This document shows positions 8,108-14,992 of a stretch of DNA of 64,000 nt, piece by piece. Both the position numbers and the translations under genes were made by a program. The DNA comes from Bacilli bacterium (GTDB taxonomy: Bacteria > Bacillota_I > Bacilli_A > RF39 > UBA660), in NCBI GenBank assembly GCA_017405445.1, contig JAFRAK010000041.1, forward strand, positions 1-64,000, given 5' to 3'. Every line of letters starts with the position of its first letter. The first letter of the stretch is position 1. The notes below the pieces were generated by a model. The model saw only the letters and a list, made by a program, of their open reading frames with translations. It searched no databases and had not been told where the DNA came from.

Positions 8108-8647
8108 TTATTCTGATTCAATAACACCATAATTGCCATCATTACGTTTATATACGACAGCAGCTTTATCAGTATCACTGTCTTTAAACATATAGAATTG
8201 GTGTCCTAGTAATTCCATTTGAAGAATAGCTTCTTCTTCATTCATTGGTTTTACTTCAATAGTCTTTCTTTTAACAATTTTATTTGTTTCTTTTTCTTCT
8301 TTCTCTAATTCTATACTTTCAAAGTTGAAATCATAACTTTTCTTATTTTGATTTTTCATTGACATTAATCTAGTTTTGTTTTTTCTTACTTGTCTCTCTA
8401 GTTTATCAATTGTTAAATCAACTGCAGCATAGAAATCTTCTTGTGTTTCCTCCGATCTTAGAATAAATGATTTTAATGGGATTGTTATTTCCACTGTAAC
8501 TAAATGACCTTTTACTTTTACTATGACGTTTGCGTGAACCTCATCACTTTTTTCTAGGTATTTATCTAATTTTCCTAGTTTCTCTTCTACATAATCCTTC
8601 ATAGCAGTAGTAATTTTCATTTTTTCACCACGAATTTTTATATCCAT
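8108..8647 (-). CDS. hpf: Long-form ribosome hibernation promoting factor
   Basis: A 179-residue long HPF. The N-terminal ribosome-binding domain (1-95: MDIKIRGEKMKITTAMKDYV, then LTIDKLERQVRKNK) joins through a charged linker to the C-terminal dimerisation domain (about 120-178: VKRKTIEVKPMNEEEAILQM, LGHQFYMFKD). In Firmicutes the long form pairs 70S ribosomes into inactive 100S dimers in stationary phase. AAAGGAGG precedes the ATG. It sits directly upstream of secA, the same hpf-secA neighbourhood as in B. subtilis. Confidence 0.95.
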   Translation of the reverse strand: MDIKIRGEKMKITTAMKDYVEEKLGKLDKYLEKSDEVHANVIVKVKGHLVTVEITIPLKSFILRSEETQEDFYAAVDLTIDKLERQVRKNKTRLMSMKNQNKKSYDFNFESIELEKEEKETNKIVKRKTIEVKPMNEEEAILQMELLGHQFYMFKDSDTDKAAVVYKRNDGNYGVIESE

Positions 8648-8686
8648 TAAATCTCCTCCTTTGTACTTTTATTATATCAAAATTCT

Positions 8687-8713
8687 AAAAAAAAAACCAC
8701 TAATTTATAGTGG
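8687..8713 (-). terminator. Intrinsic terminator overlapping the csp stop codon
   Basis: Perfect stem CCACTA/TAGTGG, 5-base loop, followed by ten T on the minus strand. Confidence 0.85.
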
Positions 8714-8921
8714 AAGGTTCTCTTAGCAATCTCACATTAATTGCTTGAAAACCTTTGCTTGTTTCGATTAGTTTAAATTCTACTAATTGTCCTTCTGATA
8801 AAGTTTTATATCCGTCTATCTCAATTGCTGAATAATGTACAAATATATCTTCATTTTGTCTAAATCCTATAAATCCGTACCCTTTATCATTATTAAACCA
8901 TTTCACACGTCCGGTCATCAT
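8700..8921 (-). CDS. Cold-shock-domain protein
   Basis: A 73-residue CspA-family RNA/DNA-binding protein. RNP1 (KGYGFIGF, residues 13-20) and RNP2 (DIFVHY, 25-30) are both intact, as is the VKWFN N-terminal strand. Such proteins melt RNA secondary structure and act as RNA chaperones. The family motif KGFGFI is KGYGFI here, and the C-terminal third is more divergent than in classical CspA/B/C, so it could be a CspD-like or lineage-specific member. GAGGTG precedes the paired ATG codons. Its leader contains a TACCAT/ATGGTA hairpin (8940-8960), but I cannot show cold regulation. Confidence 0.9.
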   Translation of the reverse strand: MMTGRVKWFNNDKGYGFIGFRQNEDIFVHYSAIEIDGYKTLSEGQLVEFKLIETSKGFQAINVRLLREPSTIN

Positions 8922-9001
8922 ACCTCTAACACCTCAATTCTACCATTTACTCTTGATGGTAATTTAAGTTTATCAAGTTTTGATGTTGAATTTTGTCGAA
9001 T

Positions 9002-9029
9002 AAAAAAGGAATTAATCTTTTTTAATTCC
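9002..9029 (-). terminator. Intrinsic terminator of the tagO-like gene
   Basis: Perfect stem GGAATTAA/TTAATTCC, 6-base loop, then six T on the minus strand; overlaps the stop codon. Confidence 0.8.
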
Positions 9030-10097
9030 TATTTTTCTTTCTAATTTTTTCATCATTTCAGGGCTTTTATCTGAAATAATAGATGTATGGAAGACAAACC
9101 ACGCAACTAATACAAATATTATTATAAATAAAATCTGTCCTATTTTTGGATCATGTAATGTAAATATTAAAGTCGCAACTGCGAATAAAATATTGATTCC
9201 ATAAATAATTAAGACTGTTCCCACTTGTGAGAAGTTCATTCCAAGTAATTGATGATGGAGATGTTGTCTATCTGCTTGAAATGGTGGTTGTCCTTTTAAT
9301 AATCTTCTAATAATTGCGAATAATGTATCTAAGATTGGTATTGCTAAGATAGATACTGGTACAAAGAAGGAAATTAGGGCAGGTCCTTTAAATTCTAGTA
9401 AAGTTATTACTGCGATAATGAATCCCATAAATGTTGCACCATCTCCTGCAAATATTTTTGCTGGGTGGAAGTTGTGCATTAAAAATCCTAGAGTAGATCC
9501 CAACATAATTAATGTTAGGGTCATTACTAGACTTCCATATCTTCCTTGGAAAAATCCAATAATTGCGATTGTGATATAGAAGATAGTACAAATACCTCCG
9601 CTTAATCCATCTAATCCATCTATTAAATTAATAATATTAGCACAGGCTACTATAAATAATATTGTAATAGGATAAGATAAATTACCAAATACAAATGTAT
9701 ATCCAAAAGCAGTAATCACATCTAATAAAATATGTCCATAAAAGACAATTACACAAGCTGCTGCTATGTGTGCTAAAAACTTGTAGGAAGCTTTAATTGG
9801 ATTAATATCGTCTACTATTGATGTTAAAATAATGATAAAACTTCCAATTAAAACAGAGTTCATTCTGATGCTTTGTTCTCCAAATAACATATATCCAAAC
9901 ATAAATGCCAAAAAGATTCCTACTCCTCCTAGTTTTGGTGTAGCATTTTTATGAATATGTCTATTCCCTTCTTCACTTCTTGGTACATCCATGGCATTAA
10001 TGTGTACTGCAACTTTTCTTATTAAAAACATAATAATCGCAGAAAATACAAAAGTCGTTAAAATAATTATTGCAGAAGATACTAATTGTTGTTTCAT
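9012..10097 (-). CDS. Undecaprenyl-phosphate N-acetylaminosugar-1-phosphate transferase (TagO/WecA type)
   Basis: About 361 residues, roughly ten membrane segments. Motifs of the MraY/WecA polyprenyl-phosphate transferase family are clear: GGVGIFLAF near 60, the metal-binding DDINPIKASYKF near 97, NIINLIDGLDGLSGG near 160, FAGDGATFMGF near 220, and the HHQLL loop (DRQHLHHQL) near 285. The DRQHLHHQ loop is typical of TagO/WecA rather than MraY. It should start wall teichoic acid or another surface polysaccharide by transferring GlcNAc-1-P or a similar sugar phosphate to undecaprenyl phosphate. A GTG three codons upstream is an alternative start. Its own terminator isolates it from csp; mreB lies upstream. 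Confidence 0.92.
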   Translation of the reverse strand: MKQQLVSSAIIILTTFVFSAIIMFLIRKVAVHINAMDVPRSEEGNRHIHKNATPKLGGVGIFLAFMFGYMLFGEQSIRMNSVLIGSFIIILTSIVDDINPIKASYKFLAHIAAACVIVFYGHILLDVITAFGYTFVFGNLSYPITILFIVACANIINLIDGLDGLSGGICTIFYITIAIIGFFQGRYGSLVMTLTLIMLGSTLGFLMHNFHPAKIFAGDGATFMGFIIAVITLLEFKGPALISFFVPVSILAIPILDTLFAIIRRLLKGQPPFQADRQHLHHQLLGMNFSQVGTVLIIYGINILFAVATLIFTLHDPKIGQILFIIIFVLVAWFVFHTSIISDKSPEMMKKLERKIGIKKD

Positions 10098-10136
10098 ACT
10101 TCTCACTTCTTTCTATATTTGATTATATCAAAAATT

Positions 10137-10163
10137 AAAAAAAAAAATCAAACTTATTGATTT
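10137..10163 (-). terminator. Intrinsic terminator overlapping the mreB stop
   Basis: Stem AAATCAA/TTGATTT with a 5-base loop and about eleven T on the minus strand. Confidence 0.75.
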
Positions 10164-11149
10164 TCTTCTAGTAATTTTTTATTATTTAGGATTATTCCAG
10201 TTCCTTCTGCTACACAGGTAAGTGGAGTTTCAGCTACTAATACTGGTATTGTTAGTTCTTCTTCTAAAACATCTACAAGTCCTGTTAATAAGGCTCCTCC
10301 TCCTGTTAATACTACGCCTTTTTCAATAATATCTGCAGCTAGTTCTGGAGGTGCTTGTTCTAAAACACTTTTTGTTGATTTAATAATTTTTGTTACACAT
10401 TCTGATAAAGCTTCTTTTGTCTCATCTTGTGTTAATTCTATACTACCTGGTAATCCTGTTAACAGATTTCTTCCTTTTACTTCTAATTTTTCATTTTTAT
10501 TTGGTTTATATACATTAGCAAATTTAATCTTTATATCTTCTGCTGTTGGTTCTCCAATTAATAATTTATACTTTTCCCTGATATATCTAATTATATCATT
10601 ATTCATGGCATTACCAGCTACTCTTACAGATGCAGAAGATACAATTCCATTCATAGAAAGAATTGCAATATCTGTTGTTCCTCCTCCAATATCTAATACC
10701 ATATTAGCACTTGGTAGGGATATATCCATTCCTGCTCCTATAGCTGCTACTTTAGGTTCTTCTTCTATATAAACTCTTCTAGCTCCCATTCTTTCTGCTG
10801 CTTCTTTAATCGCATTTTTTTCTACTTGAGTAATATTTGTTGGACAACAAATTAAGATAATAGGTCTTGTGAATAAATTTCTTGCTTTTATTTTTTTTAT
10901 AAAATAATGAAGCATAATTTCTGTTAATTCAAAGTCGGCAATCACTCCATCTTTCATTGGTTTAATGGCAGTTACTTTTTCTGGTGTTCTTCCAAACATC
11001 GTTGCAGCTTCTTTTCCAACTGCAATAACTTTTTTTGTTTCTTTTTCTATCGCAACAATACTAGGTTCATTTAATACAATGCCCTTTCCTTTAACAAAAA
11101 TAAGTACGTTTGCTGTTCCTAAATCAATTCCTATTTCTCTCGCAATCAT
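10154..11149 (-). CDS. MreB/Mbl-family rod-shape actin
   Basis: A 331-residue bacterial actin. Phosphate-1 motif GIDLGTANV (residues 7-15), phosphate-2 LDIGGGTTDIAIL near 160 and the adenosine motif LTGGGALLTGL near 285 are intact. MreB-type filaments guide lateral cell-wall synthesis, so a rod or elongated cell is implied. No mreC or mreD follows; instead it lies next to a spoIIQ-like gene, resembling the B. subtilis spoIIID-mbl neighbourhood, so Mbl is the likelier orthologue. GGGGATGAAAG precedes the ATG. MreB and MreBH remain possible names. Confidence 0.93.
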   Translation of the reverse strand: MIAREIGIDLGTANVLIFVKGKGIVLNEPSIVAIEKETKKVIAVGKEAATMFGRTPEKVTAIKPMKDGVIADFELTEIMLHYFIKKIKARNLFTRPIILICCPTNITQVEKNAIKEAAERMGARRVYIEEEPKVAAIGAGMDISLPSANMVLDIGGGTTDIAILSMNGIVSSASVRVAGNAMNNDIIRYIREKYKLLIGEPTAEDIKIKFANVYKPNKNEKLEVKGRNLLTGLPGSIELTQDETKEALSECVTKIIKSTKSVLEQAPPELAADIIEKGVVLTGGGALLTGLVDVLEEELTIPVLVAETPLTCVAEGTGIILNNKKLLEENQ

Positions 11150-11218
11150 TGTCTTTCATCCCCTAATAATCATTCTATCATATTTTATTGATATACAAAG
11201 CATTTTTAGAACATTTTT

Positions 11219-11244
11219 TAAAAAAAAGAAGAACTAATTCTCCT
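11219..11244 (-). terminator. Intrinsic terminator overlapping the spoIIQ-like stop
   Basis: Eight base pairs (AAGGAGAA with TTCTTCTT, one G-U) around a TTAG loop, then eight T on the minus strand. Confidence 0.65.
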
Positions 11245-11848
11245 TTTTGTATTCTTGATTTAAATAGTTGTTAGGATTCACTGTTTTTCCATTATCATAT
11301 AATTCAAAATGTAAGTGATTTCCTAACTCTTTTTCTATTTCATTTGTTCCACTTTTTCCTATTACCTGTGTTTTTGATACAAGATCCCCTTTTTTTACTA
11401 ATATCTCACTGAGACTTTGATAAATAGATATTAATCCATTCTCATGTTCTATTTTAATCTCTTTTCCTGTCTTATCATCTTCTTTTGTTTCTAATACAGT
11501 TCCATCAAGTATAGATAATACATCAAATACTTCTTCTGATTGATAGTCAATACCTGTATTTTGATAATAAGTGTCATCATAATATGTTATAGATTTTTGT
11601 TGATGTTCATCATCACTTTTATAATCATAATACTCTTTGGCAGTCATAACTTTTGGATTATTGTATGGAACTCCAATAATATTATTTTCACTAATAACTG
11701 GTATTGTTTCTTGTGAAGTAATGATTTCTTCTTTTGGTTCTTCAATTTCTTTTTCTTGATGATTTATAAGTGGAATTATTAATAGGGGTAGTAGGAATAA
11801 AGATAAGATTACAAAAGGTACTGCTTTTAGTTTAATTTTCTTTTTCAT
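11234..11848 (-). CDS. spoIIQ: SpoIIQ-like M23/LytM-fold protein
   Basis: A 204-residue membrane protein: basic N-terminus, one transmembrane segment (about 9-27), then an extracellular LytM/M23 domain (about 95-195) ending in GNHLHFELYDNGKTVNPNNYL. The first zinc ligand of M23 peptidases (HxGxD) is replaced: the sequence reads QNTGID, Asn in place of His. B. subtilis SpoIIQ likewise lacks a catalytic His in its LytM domain and serves as a forespore channel component binding SpoIIIAH, not as a hydrolase. That shared loss, the small size and the location beside mbl support SpoIIQ. A degenerate cell-wall regulator of the M23 family is the alternative. Confidence 0.75.
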   Translation of the reverse strand: MKKKIKLKAVPFVILSLFLLPLLIIPLINHQEKEIEEPKEEIITSQETIPVISENNIIGVPYNNPKVMTAKEYYDYKSDDEHQQKSITYYDDTYYQNTGIDYQSEEVFDVLSILDGTVLETKEDDKTGKEIKIEHENGLISIYQSLSEILVKKGDLVSKTQVIGKSGTNEIEKELGNHLHFELYDNGKTVNPNNYLNQEYKKEN

Positions 11849-11875
11849 TTATTTCACCTCAGTAGTATTTTTACC

Positions 11876-11901
11876 AAAAAAAAAGGATTTATTCATCCTT
11901 T
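11876..11901 (-). terminator. Intrinsic terminator of the rpiB-ywzB operon
   Basis: Stem AAAGGAT/ATCCTTT with a 6-base loop, then nine T on the minus strand; overlaps the stop of the upstream gene. Confidence 0.8.
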
Positions 11902-12100
11902 AGAAAATTTTTGTACAACTTAATAAATCATAAAGAAAATTAGTAATTAAATAGATCATTGATAATCCTAAAAAGAAATAAAATAATCTAGCTTGTATGG
12001 GATTTGCATTTTTTTTAAATATTTGATTAATATTGATACTATCCATTGCCCATATTACTAATATTGTTACTGCAAAATATAGAATAAATTTAAAATACAT
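11900..12100 (-). CDS. DUF1146 (YwzB-like) membrane protein
   Basis: A 66-residue protein with two transmembrane segments (about 3-18 and 40-60). The signature WAMDSININQIFKKN and QARLFYFFLGLSMIYLITNF match the DUF1146/YwzB family, conserved across Bacilli, of unknown function. It starts one base after rpiB, with GAGGAAC inside the rpiB end as ribosome site, so the two form an operon. In B. subtilis ywzB lies near the murA-spoIID region, and murA is also close by here. Confidence 0.85.
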   Translation of the reverse strand: MYFKFILYFAVTILVIWAMDSININQIFKKNANPIQARLFYFFLGLSMIYLITNFLYDLLSCTKIF

Positions 12101-12101
12101 A

Positions 12102-12539
12102 TTATTGTTCCTCGTATTCTTTAATTTTATTTCTACGTCTTACATGCTTTTCTTCTTGGGATGTAGCTGTATTAACAAAAGTCTTAATCCATAATAAAGC
12201 ATCTTTTAGATTTGTTTTTTCACCAAAAGCAATAATATTAGCATCATTATCTGTACGTGTTGCGATTACATCCTCTAAACTGCTTACTTTAGCACAGCGT
12301 ATTCCTTTAACTTTATTACATGCAATACTAATCCCTATTCCAGAACCACATATTGCAACTCCAAAGTCTATTTCATGATTAACTACTTTATTACCAAGTA
12401 TAAAAGCATAATCTGGATAATCAACTGAATCTTTTGAATCTGTGCCATAATCTACTACTTCATATTCATTTTTTAATTCTTTTATTAATTCTTCTTTTAG
12501 AGTGTATCCTCTATGATCACTTGCAAATCCTATTTTCAT
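12102..12539 (-). CDS. rpiB: Ribose-5-phosphate isomerase B
   Basis: A 145-residue RpiB/LacAB-family sugar-phosphate isomerase. MKIGFASDHRGYTLKEEL (start, residues 1-18), GTDSKDSVDYPDYA (about 35-48), the catalytic Cys in VAICGSGIGISIACNK (about 63-78) and the Thr/Arg/Asp segment IATRTDNDANI are intact. It interconverts ribose 5-phosphate and ribulose 5-phosphate in the pentose phosphate pathway. Start set at the ATG 7 bases after AAGAGG; the frame is open a further 12 codons upstream but those overlap the promoter -10 box. In operon with the DUF1146 gene. Confidence 0.93.
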   Translation of the reverse strand: MKIGFASDHRGYTLKEELIKELKNEYEVVDYGTDSKDSVDYPDYAFILGNKVVNHEIDFGVAICGSGIGISIACNKVKGIRCAKVSSLEDVIATRTDNDANIIAFGEKTNLKDALLWIKTFVNTATSQEEKHVRRRNKIKEYEEQ

Positions 12540-12560
12540 ATCTTTACCTCTTTTTCTATT

Positions 12561-12569
12561 CATATTATA
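12561..12569 (-). promoter_or_regulatory. Extended -10 promoter of rpiB
   Basis: On the minus strand the sequence reads TGTTATAAT (TGn plus TATAAT), about 23-31 bases upstream of the rpiB start. There is no good -35, consistent with an extended -10 promoter. Confidence 0.5.
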
Positions 12570-12600
12570 ACACAAAGAATAAATACTTATCTCTTATTAT

Positions 12601-13920
12601 TTATTTAGCAATTCTAAAAGCTGGCGAAATGCCTTCCAAATATTTTGAAAATCTGTAAGACCAACTACCATTATTTTTTACTCGAAAAAAACTAGCATCA
12701 TCGATAGACACAGCCGTGCGCAACCCCCAATAAGATTCTGATTCACTTAAATCCTCTTTAATTGCGTATGTTCGATTACTATTATTGACAGTTGTTACAT
12801 TTTTATATGAATAATAGTCTAATTGTCTGGTTTCTTCTTCTGCACTATCATAAGTTACTGGATTACTCGTTCCTTCTTTTCCCCATATCTCTTTTGTTGA
12901 AAATAGGTACACTCTATCAATTGATGTGAAGTTTGTCTCTCCTGATGTTGAACCATGTCCAGAGACTACATTTGTTTCTATTATTTTGTTTTTTAAATCA
13001 GATGGTAAGGAATTATAGATATCTGTATTAACATAATTATACATAGAACTTGCGGGCCATCCGCCTACATTTGATTCTGCTGAATTATAATTGTGCTTTG
13101 TAATTATATCTGCAAATTCTATGACAAAGCCGCATGCCGTTTGTGAAAAACCTGCTGTTTCACACTCAGATGGAGTTGATAGATTTGCTATTCTTAAATG
13201 TCCTGTAGTCTCAGGTATTCCATCATTATCTAAATCTAGATTAACTTCTCTTGTTGTCCCTGCTTCCATTGCTGTTTGTAAATAAATTAGTTTTTCTGAG
13301 TTATATGCCTCTACAATTTGACTCCATGTCCCTTCTACAAATAGTTCTGGTTTTGGAATAGAACTACTATCTGCTTGAATATACTGTGGTTCAAGAGATG
13401 TTGTAATTGTTGCAGCACTCGGTAATTCTTCAATATCTGTTTTAAATTCTAATCGTACTTTATACGTTTCTGTAACTCCAGCTTCTATTTTATGATTTGT
13501 TTGTATTTCCATTCCATCTGCATAAGTTACTAAATAAGTTAAATAATTAGGTATTTCACTGGCTACTTCATTATTTACTTTTAGAGTTTTGTTTAATTCT
13601 CCTATCATTCCATCAATAGTTCCAGCATTTACTACGTCCACTGTAAATTCGTAGAAATCTCCTGGTAGAGATAGTGTTACTTCAAAATCTATCTTACAAT
13701 TATTTTCTGGATCTATTGTCGCAGATGAATCTCCCGTTCCAATAGAAACTGAGTTTTCATTAACTACTATATTATTAAAATGGATATCCCAGTTATTTGC
13801 TTGTATTTTTGCAGTTCCATTGATTTGTAGATTGGATTGTAGAATGGCATAGATTACTCCTATAAGTAATAAACTACAAAGAATAAAATAAGTTGTAATT
13901 CGTCTATTACTATTTCTCAT
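12601..13920 (-). CDS. Secreted protein with SipW/TasA-like N-terminus and C-terminal C-type-lectin-like (DUF6273-type) domain, copy 1
   Basis: A 439-residue exported protein. The signal-anchor (TTYFILCSLLLIGVIYAIL, residues 9-27) and first half (about 28-190) resemble SipW-dependent/camelysin-type beta proteins. The second half has the DUF6273-like pattern: CGFVIEFADIITKH, GGWPASSMYNYVN, RVYLFSTKEIW, RQLDYY, then YWGLRTA and a variable stretch ending GISPAFRIAK. It is a paralogue of the 34115-35485 gene: their first 190 residues are roughly three-quarters identical, while the final 41 residues align without gaps but differ at 20 positions. That is the pattern of a target of a diversity-generating retroelement (inference; see findings). 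Lies between rpiB and rpmE, with AGAGGATT before the ATG. No terminator was seen after it. Confidence 0.8.
   Translation of the reverse strand: MRNSNRRITTYFILCSLLLIGVIYAILQSNLQINGTAKIQANNWDIHFNNIVVNENSVSIGTGDSSATIDPENNCKIDFEVTLSLPGDFYEFTVDVVNAGTIDGMIGELNKTLKVNNEVASEIPNYLTYLVTYADGMEIQTNHKIEAGVTETYKVRLEFKTDIEELPSAATITTSLEPQYIQADSSSIPKPELFVEGTWSQIVEAYNSEKLIYLQTAMEAGTTREVNLDLDNDGIPETTGHLRIANLSTPSECETAGFSQTACGFVIEFADIITKHNYNSAESNVGGWPASSMYNYVNTDIYNSLPSDLKNKIIETNVVSGHGSTSGETNFTSIDRVYLFSTKEIWGKEGTSNPVTYDSAEEETRQLDYYSYKNVTTVNNSNRTYAIKEDLSESESYWGLRTAVSIDDASFFRVKNNGSWSYRFSKYLEGISPAFRIAK
12604..12732 (-). other. Candidate variable region, copy 1
   Basis: Codes for the C-terminal 42 residues from Tyr-Trp-Gly-Leu-Arg to Phe-Arg-Ile-Ala-Lys. 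The upstream third is GC-rich with codons CGC, ACG, GTG, ATC uncommon in neighbouring genes; the downstream part is AT-rich. It aligns gap-free with the equivalent segment of the second paralogue. It may be an older or degraded variable region. Confidence 0.45.
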
Positions 13921-13963
13921 ACAATCCTCTACTTTCTAGTATTAGAATATCATATTTTGAAGC

Positions 13964-13988
13964 AAAAAAAAACTACTATTCAGCAGCT
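13964..13988 (-). terminator. Intrinsic terminator overlapping the rpmE stop
   Basis: Six base pairs (GCTGCT with AGTAGT, two G-U) around a GAAT loop, then nine T on the minus strand. Confidence 0.55.
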
Positions 13989-14194
13989 TCTTTTTGATCA
14001 AATCCATATTTTTTATTAAATTTATCTACACGTCCTGCACGTGATGATCTACTTTGTTTTCCTGTATAGAATGGATGGCATTGTGAACAAATTTCAACAT
14101 TGATTTCATCTTTTGTAGATTTGCAAGTAAATGTATTTCCACATGCACATGTTACTTTACATTCTTTCATTTCTGGATGTATTCCTGCTTTCAT
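13976..14194 (-). CDS. rpmE: Ribosomal protein L31 (zinc-binding form)
   Basis: A 72-residue L31. MKAGIHPEM at the N-terminus, [12 protein letters not shown] (about 16-27), and [13 protein letters not shown] (about 36-48) are diagnostic; the CxC and CxxC pairs mark the zinc-binding C+ form. Component of the 50S central protuberance. The start is the ATG 7 bases after GGAGAG; the open frame continues 10 codons upstream through the palindrome described separately. Monocistronic, bounded by its own terminator. Confidence 0.95.
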   Translation of the reverse strand: MKAGIHPEMKECKVTCACGNTFTCKSTKDEINVEICSQCHPFYTGKQSRSSRAGRVDKFNKKYGFDQKEAAE

Positions 14195-14213
14195 TTCTAT
14201 CTCTCCTTCCGCC

Positions 14214-14231
14214 ATGACAAACATTTGTCAT
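14214..14231. promoter_or_regulatory. Perfect 18-base palindrome upstream of rpmE
   Basis: ATGACAAA-CA-TTTGTCAT, 20 bases upstream of the rpmE start. It could be an operator for a dimeric repressor (Zur/Fur-family control of L31 genes is known) or, as RNA, a 7-bp hairpin used in autogenous control of L31. It does not match the textbook Zur or Fur box. Confidence 0.5.
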
Positions 14232-14264
14232 AGTAATAAATGCGTTATTAATATATCAAATATT

Positions 14265-14954
14265 TTATGATTTTTCAAGTGTTTTCTCACTTATTTTATT
14301 TGATATTAGTAAATAAGCTTCTTGATTCGGATAATAACTACTTGGATTATCAAAATATTTTGTTTTATTTTTTAGTAAATTATAGGTATCAATATAAGTA
14401 ATTTCTTTATTATTTTTTAGATATTCATTTAATTCTTTTATTCCTTCTTGAATATAAAAATTATCTTTATTATATTCATAATATCCTATTACTAGTATTT
14501 GTTCATGATAATATTTTTTTATTTCTTTTATTAATTCATCATATTCTTGAATAATTGAATTCATAATACTTTTGTATCTAGAATCTGTTATATTTTCTTC
14601 TACTAATATATTATAAAGAATATCATTATAACCTAGAGTAATTATTAATATATTAGAATCATATAAACATCTTTTGATATTTGGATTTGTTTTTATAAGA
14701 TTTAGGGTATTACTAATCGACTGTTTTTTATTTGAGTAATGATTATTAACGATTACTTCATTTTTTGTTTTTTCTAAATATTCTTTATAATAGTCAACAT
14801 AACTTTTTGTTTTAATTCCATATGAATTTATTCCTAATGATAAGGTATCTCCTATATTTGTAATTACATATTTTGTATTTTTAGTGTGATTATAGATAAA
14901 TAATACAGATGTAGATAATAAAAGTAATATGAGGATTTTTTTTAATCGATTCAT
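14265..14954 (-). CDS. SGNH-hydrolase-like exported protein, catalytic residues missing
   Basis: A 229-residue protein with an N-terminal signal/anchor (residues 4-20, KKILILLLLSTSVLFI). The fold pattern of SGNH/GDSL hydrolases is visible: block I NIGDTLSLG (canonical GDSL with Ser nucleophile; here Thr), block III LGYND (Asn-Asp retained) and block V SSYYPNQEAY (canonical DxxHPn; here Tyr replaces the catalytic His). Both Ser and His are therefore absent, so it is probably a non-enzymatic relative. Related exported SGNH proteins act on cell-wall polymers. It starts about 10 bases after the murA terminator T-run, with GGAGG, so it depends on read-through from murA. Confidence 0.7.
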   Translation of the reverse strand: MNRLKKILILLLLSTSVLFIYNHTKNTKYVITNIGDTLSLGINSYGIKTKSYVDYYKEYLEKTKNEVIVNNHYSNKKQSISNTLNLIKTNPNIKRCLYDSNILIITLGYNDILYNILVEENITDSRYKSIMNSIIQEYDELIKEIKKYYHEQILVIGYYEYNKDNFYIQEGIKELNEYLKNNKEITYIDTYNLLKNKTKYFDNPSSYYPNQEAYLLISNKISEKTLEKS

Positions 14955-14963
14955 ATTTCCTCC

Positions 14964-14992
14964 AAAAAAAATGAAATAGTTTTCTATTTCAT
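14964..14992 (-). terminator. Intrinsic terminator overlapping the murA stop
   Basis: Perfect 9-bp stem ATGAAATAG/CTATTTCAT, TTTT loop region, then seven to eight T on the minus strand running directly into the ribosome site of the next gene. Confidence 0.8.

Noticed and set aside
8922..9001. Cold-shock-type thermosensor leader before csp
   Set aside because: Only a short TACCAT/ATGGTA hairpin is visible and the leader is under 100 bases; no cold-box motif found.
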